Part shown: positions 57,617 to 64,000 of the stretch, piece by piece | Numbering within the stretch: the stretch's first letter is position 1 | Layout: each line of letters begins with the position of its first letter | NCBI GenBank assembly: GCA_002951995.1 | Contig: CP019797.1 | Location: 2,340,501-2,404,500, forward strand | Direction of reading: 5' to 3' | Source: Stenotrophomonas acidaminiphila | Lineage (GTDB): Bacteria > Pseudomonadota > Gammaproteobacteria > Xanthomonadales > Xanthomonadaceae | Length of the DNA stretch: 64,000 nt | Notes under the pieces: model-generated | Database searches by the model: none | The model's input: only the letters and a program-made list of their open reading frames with translations | Told to the model about the DNA's origin: nothing | Translations under genes and position numbers: made by a program

Positions 57617-58890
57617 GCGCCGAAGGCAGCACCGGGAACGGGCACGCAGGGCCCGGGGACGGCGGCGACGGGGCACCCATCGCCGTCGCCCGTGAGCGCG
57701 TGGCGCGCGGCCCGCGCATCGCGCTGGTGGCCGGGGAAACCTCCGGCGACCAGCTCGGCGCCGGACTCATCGCCGAACTGCGCCGGCACTTCCCCGACGC
57801 CGAATTCGCCGGCATCGGCGGCGATGCCATGCGCGGCGCCGGCTGCCAGACCTGGTTCGATGCCAGCGAGCTGGCGCTGATGGGCCTGGCCGAGATCCTG
57901 CGCCACCTGCCGCGCCTGCTGAAGCTGCGCCGCGCGTTCCGCGAGCGCGTGCTCGACTGGCGCCCGGACGTGTTCATCGGCATCGACGCGCCCGACTTCA
58001 ACCTCGGCGTCGAACGCTGGCTCAAGCAGCGCGGCATCCGCACGGTGCACTACGTCAGCCCCTCGGTCTGGGCCTGGCGCGAGAAGCGCGCCGAGAAGAT
58101 CGGCGCCAGCGCCGACCGGGTGCTGTGCCTGTTCCCGATGGAGCCGCCGATCTACGCGCGGCATGGCGTGGACGCACGCTTCGTCGGCCACCCCATGGCC
58201 GATGCGATCCCATTGGACAGCGACCGCGCCGATGCCCGCACCCGGCTCGCACTGCCGGCCACCGCGCCGATCCTGGCGGTGCTGCCGGGCAGTCGCCTGG
58301 GCGAGATCGGGCGGCTCGGCCCGGCGTTCTTCGAGGCCGCCTGGCAGGTGGCCGAGCGCATGCCCGGCCTGCACATCGTGGTCCCGGCGGCCAATGCCCG
58401 CTGCCGGCAGCTGATCGACCAGCAGATCGCCGCCTCGGCGCTGCCGGCCGCGCGCCTGCACGTGCTCGACGGCCAGGCCCGCGACGCGCTGACCGCCGCC
58501 GACGTGGTGCTGCTGGCGTCGGGTACCGCCACGCTGGAAACCATGCTGGTCAAGCGGCCGATGGTGGTTGGCTACCGCGTGTCGGAGCTGACCTACCGCA
58601 TCGCCCGCGCACTGAAGCTGGTCAAGGTCGACCGCTACGCGCTGCCCAACGTGCTGGCCAGGCGCGACCTGGCGCCGGAACTGATCCAGCACGACTGCAC
58701 GCCGGAGCGCCTGGCCGCGGCCGTGCTGCGCTGGTTCCAGCATCCCGGCCACGTGCCGGGGCTGCAGGACGACTACCGGCGCCTGCACCTGGAGCTGCGA
58801 CAGGACGCGTCGGCACGCGCCGCCGACGCGGTGGCGGAGTTGCTGGGTCCGGAAGCCGGCGGCCAGCAGCCCGAGGCGCACCCGCGATGA
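57613..58890 (+). CDS. lpxB: lipid-A-disaccharide synthase
   Basis: The 425-residue GT19 glycosyltransferase joins UDP-2,3-diacylglucosamine and lipid X. The start of the fold is [18 protein letters not shown] (near residue 36), then [35 protein letters not shown] and [26 protein letters not shown] is the donor-binding block near residue 300. The first 35 residues (Gly/Ala-rich, [18 protein letters not shown]) are an extension beyond the usual start. It overlaps lpxA upstream and rnhB downstream. Confidence 0.95.
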   Translation: MSAEGSTGNGHAGPGDGGDGAPIAVARERVARGPRIALVAGETSGDQLGAGLIAELRRHFPDAEFAGIGGDAMRGAGCQTWFDASELALMGLAEILRHLPRLLKLRRAFRERVLDWRPDVFIGIDAPDFNLGVERWLKQRGIRTVHYVSPSVWAWREKRAEKIGASADRVLCLFPMEPPIYARHGVDARFVGHPMADAIPLDSDRADARTRLALPATAPILAVLPGSRLGEIGRLGPAFFEAAWQVAERMPGLHIVVPAANARCRQLIDQQIAASALPAARLHVLDGQARDALTAADVVLLASGTATLETMLVKRPMVVGYRVSELTYRIARALKLVKVDRYALPNVLARRDLAPELIQHDCTPERLAAAVLRWFQHPGHVPGLQDDYRRLHLELRQDASARAADAVAELLGPEAGGQQPEAHPR

Positions 58891-59522
58891 AGGCCGACAC
58901 CGGCAGCCTGCCGCTGTTCCCCTCGGCCCCGGCCGCCGGTCCCGGGCTCCTGCCCTATGCCGGCATCGACGAGGCCGGACGCGGCCCCCTGGCCGGCCCG
59001 GTGGCCGTGGCCGCGGTGGTGTTCGACCCGCAGCGGCCGCGCATCAACGGCCTGGACGACTCCAAGGCACTCACCGCCGCGCGCCGCGAACAGCTTTTCG
59101 AGCGCATCGTCGAACGCGCCCTGGCCTACAGCATCGTGCTGGTGGACGTGGCCGAGATCGACGGCATCAATATCTTCCAGGCCACCATGCAGGGCATGCG
59201 CCGGGCCGTGCAGGGCGTGGCGCACGTGGCGCAGTTCGCGCGCATCGACGGCAACAAGGTGCCCAAGGGCCTGCCGTGCCCGGCCGAGGCGCTGGTCGGC
59301 GGCGACGCCCTGGACCGCGCGATCATGGCCGCCTCGATCCTGGCCAAGGTCAGCCGCGACCGCTACATGCTGGACCTGCACCTGCGCCATCCCGAATACG
59401 GCTTCGACCAGCACAAGGGCTACGGCACCCCGGCCCACCTGGCCGCGCTGCGCGCGCATGGCCCGTGCCCCGAGCACCGCCGCAGTTTCGCACCGGTGCG
59501 CGACGCCCTGGCCGTGGCCTAG
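58887..59522 (+). CDS. rnhB: ribonuclease HII
   Basis: The 211-residue endonuclease removes ribonucleotides from DNA. Catalytic acids are Asp and Glu in [22 protein letters not shown] (near residues 27-28), a later Asp in RIDGNKVP, and one in [22 protein letters not shown]. The DSK of LDDSKALT is also present. Length fits (E. coli 198). The ATG overlaps the lpxB stop by four bases; dnaE follows after 88 bp. Confidence 0.95.
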   Translation: MKADTGSLPLFPSAPAAGPGLLPYAGIDEAGRGPLAGPVAVAAVVFDPQRPRINGLDDSKALTAARREQLFERIVERALAYSIVLVDVAEIDGINIFQATMQGMRRAVQGVAHVAQFARIDGNKVPKGLPCPAEALVGGDALDRAIMAASILAKVSRDRYMLDLHLRHPEYGFDQHKGYGTPAHLAALRAHGPCPEHRRSFAPVRDALAVA

Positions 59523-59610
59523 CCACGGCCCCGGGTGCATTGGCCGCCCGTCAAGCCTTGTCCGCTCCCGCCCCCGCCGCTACCCTGCCCGTTCACCGCA
59601 GTGATCCGGC

Positions 59611-62600
59611 ATGAGCACTCCCCGCTTCGTCCACCTCCACGTCCACACCGAATTCTCGATGGTGGACTCCACCATCCGCGTCCCGGCCAAGCCGGACCAG
59701 GCCGATCCGAAGAAGGCCAAGCAGGCCAACCTCCTCAGCCGTTCGGTGGAAATGCAGGCGCCGGCGCTTGCGGTCACCGACCTGAACAACATGTTCGCGC
59801 TGGTGAAGTTCTACAAGGCCGCCGAAGGCGTGGGCATCAAGCCGATCGCCGGCGCCGACGTGCTGATCGCCGAGGACGGCCACGACCCGTGGCGCATGAC
59901 CCTGTTGTGCCGCGATCGCGACGGCTACCTGAGCCTGTCGCGGCTGCTCAGCCGCGCCTGGCTGGAGGGCCACCGCCCCGAGGGCGGCGTCGCCATCCAC
60001 CCGCAATGGCTCAAGGACGGCTGCCACAACCTGTTCGCGCTGGCCGGGCGCCAGAGCCTGGCCGGGCGCCTGGCCGGCGAAGGCCGCCATGACCTGGCCG
60101 AACAGCAGCTGGCCGACTGGCAGCGCGTGTTCGGCGATGGCCTGCACCTGGAACTGACCCGTACCGGTCGTGACGGCGAGGAAGCCTTCAACCAGTTCGC
60201 GCTGATGGCCGCCGGCCAGCGCGGCCTGCCGGTGATCGCCAGCAACGACGTGCGCTTCCTGTCGCCGCAGGACTTCGACGCGCACGAGGCGCGGGTGTGC
60301 ATCTCCACCGGGCGCGTACTCGACGACCCCAAGCGCCCGCGCGAGTACAGCCGCGAGCAGTACCTGAAGTCGCCGGAACAGATGTGCGAGCTGTTCGCCG
60401 ACATCCCCGACGCCATCGACAACACGCTGGCGCTGGCGCAGCGCTGCAACCTGGAGATGCGGCTGGGCACCTACTTCCTGCCCAACTACCCGGTGCCCGA
60501 CGACGAGACCCTGGACACCTGGATCCAGAAGCAGTCGCGCGACGGCCTGGAAGAACGCCTGCAGAAGAACCCGCTGGCGCCGGGCAAGACCCGCGAGGAC
60601 TACTTCGAGCGCCTCGAGTTCGAGCTCCACACCATCATCAAGATGGGCTTTCCCGGCTACTTCCTGATCGTGGCCGACTTCATCCAGTGGGGCAAGAACC
60701 AGGGCATCCCGATCGGCCCGGGGCGTGGTTCGGGCGCCGGCTCGCTGGTGGCCTGGGCGCTGAAGATCACCGACCTGGATCCGCTGCCGTACAACCTGCT
60801 GTTCGAGCGCTTCCTCAACCCGGAACGCGTGTCGATGCCCGACTTCGACATCGACTTCTGCATGGACCGCCGCGACGAGGTGATCGACTACGTCGCGCGC
60901 AAGTACGGCCGCGAGCGGGTCAGCCAGATCATCACCTACGGCACCATGGCCGCCAAGGCGGTGGTGCGCGATTCCGGGCGTGTGCTCGGCTTCCCGTACG
61001 GTTTGGTCGACGGCGTGTCCAAGCTGATCCCCAACATCCTGGGCATCGGCCTGAAGGACGCGCTGGGCAAGGGCAAGGAAGGGCCGGATTCGGAAATGGC
61101 CTCGGCCGAGCTGATCCAGCGCTACCAGAACGAAGACGACGTCCGCGACCTGATCGACCTGGCGCTGCAGCTGGAAGACCTGACCCGCAACGCCGGCAAG
61201 CACGCCGGTGGCGTGGTCATCGGGCCCGAGCCGCTGTCCGAGTTCTGTCCGCTGTACGCCGAACACGACGAAGGCAGCCTGGGCAAGAACCCGGTCACCC
61301 AGTTCGACAAGAACGACGTGGAGGAAGTGGGCCTGGTGAAGTTCGACTTCCTCGGCCTGCGCACGCTGACCATCATCGACTGGGCGGTGAAGGCGATCAA
61401 CAAGCGCCATGCGCGCGCCGGCATCCCGCCGGTGGACATCGCCGCGATCCCGCTCGACGACGCGCCCACCTACAAGGACATCTTCGCCAACGGCAACACC
61501 GGCGCGGTATTCCAGTTCGAATCCTCGGGCATGCGCCGGCTGCTGAAGGACGCGCGCCCGGACCGCTTCGAGGACCTGATCGCGCTGGTGTCGCTGTACC
61601 GCCCCGGCCCGATGGACCTGATTCCCTCGTTCAACGCGCGCAAGCACGGCCAGGAAGAGATCATCTATCCCGATCCGCGCACCGAAGCCATCCTCAAGGA
61701 CACCTACGGCATCATGGTGTACCAGGAGCAGGTGATGCAGATGGCGCAGATCGTCGGCGGCTACTCGCTGGGCGGCGCCGACCTGCTGCGCCGCGCGATG
61801 GGCAAGAAGGTGCCGGCGGAAATGGCCAAGCACCGCGAGATCTTCCGCGAGGGCGCGGCCAAGGGCGGCGTCGACGGCCCCAAGGCCGACGAGATCTTCG
61901 ACCTGATGGAGAAGTTCGCCGGCTACGGCTTCAACAAGTCGCACGCCGCCGCCTACGCGCTGGTCAGCTACCAGACCGCCTGGCTCAAGCGCCACTACCC
62001 GGCCGAGTTCATGGCCGCGACGCTGTCCTCGGACATGGACAACACCGACAAGGTGGTCGGCTTCCTGGCCGAGGTGCGCAACCTCGGCCTGCGCGTGGAA
62101 CCGCCGCGGGTCAACGAATCGGCGTACATGTTCGAGGCGTCCTCGGCCGACACCATCCGCTACGGCCTGGGCGCGATCAAGGGCGTCGGCCAGGGCGCCT
62201 GCGAAGCGGTGGTGGCCGAGCGCCTGCGCGGCGGCGAGTACACCACGCTGCTGGATTTCTGCGCGCGGGTGGAATCGGCCAAGCTCAACCGCCGCACCCT
62301 GGAAGCGATGATCCAGTGCGGCGCGCTCGACGGCCTTGGCCGCAACCGCGCCTCGCTGATGCTGCAGCTGCCCGAGGTGCTCAAGGCCACCGACCAGATG
62401 GCGCGCGAGAAGGCATCGGGCCAGAACTCGTTGTTCGGCGCGCCCGATCCGGTCAACGCCGCCGCGCAGCTGGACCTGCCGGAAAGCCGCGAATGGCCGG
62501 TGGCGCAGCTGCTGGGCGGCGAACGCGAGACCCTGGGCTTCTACCTCAGCGGGCATCCGTTCGACCCGTATGCCGATGACGTCAGGGAGCTGGTCGGCAC

Positions 62601-63201
62601 CGACCTGGGCGCGCTGGACAAGCTGGTCGCACCGGCCCCGCCGCCGCGCGACGGCGAGAAACGCGGCTGGCGCCAGGAAGCGCAGGTGATCCTGGCCGGC
62701 ATGGTCGTGGGCATGCGCCGCAAGGGCGACAGCCAGGTGTTCGTGCAGCTGGAGGACGGCAAGGGCCGGGTCGAGTGCAGCGCCTTCTCCGACGGCCTGG
62801 CCGAGTTCGGCCACCTGATGACCAAGGACCGTATCCTGGTGGTCAAGGGCGGCCTGCGCGAGGACGAATTCAACGGCGGCTACGCGCTGCGCATCCGCCA
62901 GTGCTGGGATTTCGAGCAGCTGTGCGCCGACCACGCGGTGCGCCTGTCGCTGCGCGTGGACGGCCGCGGCGGCCCGGTATGGCAGCGCATCGAACCGCTG
63001 CTGGCCACGCACCGCCCCGGGCGCACCCCGATCCGCCTGGACCTGCTGCTGAAGGGCAAGGACGGCGGCGGCGTGGCCGGCATGCTCGACCTCGGCGGCG
63101 CCGGCGCGGTGCGGGTCAGCACGCAGCTGCTCGACGCCCTGCGCGAGGACCCGGCGGTGCGCCGGGTCAAGCTCGCCTACAGCCCGCCCTGGGCCAGCTG
63201 A
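59611..63201 (+). CDS. dnaE: DNA polymerase III alpha subunit
   Basis: The 1196-residue replicative polymerase is complete. The PHP domain starts [20 protein letters not shown]. The palm domain carries the two catalytic Asp in [15 protein letters not shown] (near residue 412) and a third in the [25 protein letters not shown] region. The fingers, a helix-hairpin-helix ([17 protein letters not shown]) and a C-terminal OB fold ([24 protein letters not shown]) follow. Size is like other DnaE1 proteins (E. coli 1160). It precedes accA, as in E. coli. Confidence 0.97.
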   Translation: MSTPRFVHLHVHTEFSMVDSTIRVPAKPDQADPKKAKQANLLSRSVEMQAPALAVTDLNNMFALVKFYKAAEGVGIKPIAGADVLIAEDGHDPWRMTLLCRDRDGYLSLSRLLSRAWLEGHRPEGGVAIHPQWLKDGCHNLFALAGRQSLAGRLAGEGRHDLAEQQLADWQRVFGDGLHLELTRTGRDGEEAFNQFALMAAGQRGLPVIASNDVRFLSPQDFDAHEARVCISTGRVLDDPKRPREYSREQYLKSPEQMCELFADIPDAIDNTLALAQRCNLEMRLGTYFLPNYPVPDDETLDTWIQKQSRDGLEERLQKNPLAPGKTREDYFERLEFELHTIIKMGFPGYFLIVADFIQWGKNQGIPIGPGRGSGAGSLVAWALKITDLDPLPYNLLFERFLNPERVSMPDFDIDFCMDRRDEVIDYVARKYGRERVSQIITYGTMAAKAVVRDSGRVLGFPYGLVDGVSKLIPNILGIGLKDALGKGKEGPDSEMASAELIQRYQNEDDVRDLIDLALQLEDLTRNAGKHAGGVVIGPEPLSEFCPLYAEHDEGSLGKNPVTQFDKNDVEEVGLVKFDFLGLRTLTIIDWAVKAINKRHARAGIPPVDIAAIPLDDAPTYKDIFANGNTGAVFQFESSGMRRLLKDARPDRFEDLIALVSLYRPGPMDLIPSFNARKHGQEEIIYPDPRTEAILKDTYGIMVYQEQVMQMAQIVGGYSLGGADLLRRAMGKKVPAEMAKHREIFREGAAKGGVDGPKADEIFDLMEKFAGYGFNKSHAAAYALVSYQTAWLKRHYPAEFMAATLSSDMDNTDKVVGFLAEVRNLGLRVEPPRVNESAYMFEASSADTIRYGLGAIKGVGQGACEAVVAERLRGGEYTTLLDFCARVESAKLNRRTLEAMIQCGALDGLGRNRASLMLQLPEVLKATDQMAREKASGQNSLFGAPDPVNAAAQLDLPESREWPVAQLLGGERETLGFYLSGHPFDPYADDVRELVGTDLGALDKLVAPAPPPRDGEKRGWRQEAQVILAGMVVGMRRKGDSQVFVQLEDGKGRVECSAFSDGLAEFGHLMTKDRILVVKGGLREDEFNGGYALRIRQCWDFEQLCADHAVRLSLRVDGRGGPVWQRIEPLLATHRPGRTPIRLDLLLKGKDGGGVAGMLDLGGAGAVRVSTQLLDALREDPAVRRVKLAYSPPWAS

Positions 63202-63277
63202 AGGTCCGGACGGCCGCGTACGGGTGCACCCGACGCGTTCGGCTACACTTCCCCACTTTCATTCAAGACGGTTTCCG

Positions 63278-64000
63278 ATGAACCCGAATTACCTCGATTT
63301 CGAGCAGCCCATCGCCGATCTGGAAGCCAAGATCCAGGAGCTGCGCAGCGCCAGCGCGGGCCCGGCGGTCAATGTCGAGGCCGAGGTCCGGGCACTGCAG
63401 GACAAGCTGCGCCTGCGTACCGCGCAGATCTTCCGCAACCTCTCGTCCTGGCAGGTGCTGCAGGTGGCACGCCACCCCTCGCGCCCCTACACCCTGGATT
63501 ACATCGGCATCTTCTGCGACGAGTTCCAGGAGCTGGCCGGCGACCGTGCGTTCGCCGACGACAAGGCCATCGTCGGCGGCCTGGCCCGCATCGGCGGCCG
63601 CCCGGTGATGCTGATCGGCCACCAGAAGGGCCGCGACACCAAGGAAAAGATCAAACGCAACTTCGGCATGCCCAAGCCCGAGGGCTACCGCAAGGCGCTG
63701 CGGCTGATGAAGATGGCCGAACGCTTCGGGCTGCCGGTGCTGACCCTGATCGACACCGCCGGCGCCTGGCCGGGCATCGACGCCGAGGAGCGCGGCCAGT
63801 CCGAGGCCATCGCCCGCAACCTGATGGAAATGGCCGAACTGAAGGTGCCGGTGATCTGCACCGTGATCGGCGAGGGTGGCTCCGGTGGCGCGCTGGCGCT
63901 GGGCGTGGGCGACCGCACGGTGATGCTGGAATACAGCGTCTACTCGACCATCAGCCCGGAAGGCTGCGCCTCGATCCTGTGGAAGGACGCCGGCAAGAAC
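63278..64000 (+). CDS. accA: acetyl-CoA carboxylase carboxyltransferase alpha subunit, 5' part (cut by window edge)
   Basis: The first 241 codons are present. The start [23 protein letters not shown] and the coiled-coil N-terminal helices are typical. The carboxyltransferase core follows: [56 protein letters not shown], and the oxyanion segment [18 protein letters not shown]. AccA with AccD transfers CO2 from biotin to acetyl-CoA. E. coli AccA has 319 residues, so about 80 codons lie beyond the window. Confidence 0.97.
   Translation, partial: MNPNYLDFEQPIADLEAKIQELRSASAGPAVNVEAEVRALQDKLRLRTAQIFRNLSSWQVLQVARHPSRPYTLDYIGIFCDEFQELAGDRAFADDKAIVGGLARIGGRPVMLIGHQKGRDTKEKIKRNFGMPKPEGYRKALRLMKMAERFGLPVLTLIDTAGAWPGIDAEERGQSEAIARNLMEMAELKVPVICTVIGEGGSGGALALGVGDRTVMLEYSVYSTISPEGCASILWKDAGKN

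Noticed and set aside
59593..63012. Long open frame antisense to dnaE (over 1100 codons)
   Set aside because: Same GC-driven effect; the sense protein is unmistakably DnaE.

Overview
This window is a piece of a high-GC (visually near 70%) gammaproteobacterial chromosome. Gene order and protein character point to the Xanthomonadaceae (Stenotrophomonas, Xanthomonas, Luteimonas or Pseudoxanthomonas type): the rpsB-tsf-pyrH-frr-uppS-cdsA-dxr-rseP-bamA-lpxD-fabZ-lpxA-lpxB-rnhB-dnaE-accA block has no skp between bamA and lpxD, oprP is linked to two pstS genes, and there are GTAG-headed REP palindromes. The genus is an inference. No prophage, transposase, integrase or CRISPR array is visible.

Layout. 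1-5 kb: the 5' end of rlmL, a hydrolase, an AmpD-like amidase, a sulfurtransferase, a DUF1289-Nudix fusion and a degenerate FKBP. 4.9-7.2 kb: an enoyl-CoA hydratase, a small unknown gene and nth, whose 3' end is repeated in tandem. 7.4-15.2 kb: a phosphate regulon (oprP, two pstS, pstC, pstA, pstB, phoU) with PhoB-box-like sites before oprP and both pstS genes. 15.5-18.2 kb: a truncated SDR, a sorbosone-dehydrogenase-like lipoprotein and a DUF2231 membrane protein. 18.4-21.8 kb: rlmB and rnr. 22.0-22.8 kb: three identical tRNA-Leu(CAG) genes, each with its own promoter and terminator. 22.9-27.6 kb: a MarR-outer membrane factor-EmrA-EmrB efflux operon with a frameshifted emrA. 27.8-34.8 kb: parC (3' end duplicated), a small zinc-ribbon gene, tpm, a bacterioferritin without the heme-ligand Met, a penicillin-acylase-type Ntn hydrolase with a frameshifted signal region, and a secreted RidA protein. 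35-43 kb, minus strand: map, glnD, dapD, an ArsC/Spx-type gene, dapE, then asnB. 43.4-64 kb, plus strand: translation, UMP kinase, isoprenoid, phospholipid, outer membrane and lipid A genes, then dnaE and the 5' part of accA.

The most interesting find is upstream of asnB. A 31-codon open frame with ten Asn codons is followed by a perfect 28-nt palindrome with a U tract. The end of the leader frame carries an exact 14-nt copy of the terminator's 3' arm. This is the classical architecture of ribosome-mediated transcription attenuation, here apparently sensing Asn-tRNA and controlling asparagine synthetase. I do not recall a described example. The second notable pattern is tandem duplication of gene 3' ends plus about 65 bp of downstream DNA at nth (138-bp unit) and parC (94-bp unit); the copies differ largely at synonymous positions.

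Three genes (emrA, the penicillin acylase and the HDOD-GGDEF gene) each carry an apparent one-base shortage in a short G/C run. Either the assembly has homopolymer errors or these are real lesions. Starts were chosen from ribosome-binding sites, overlaps and recalled family starts; no database search was possible.
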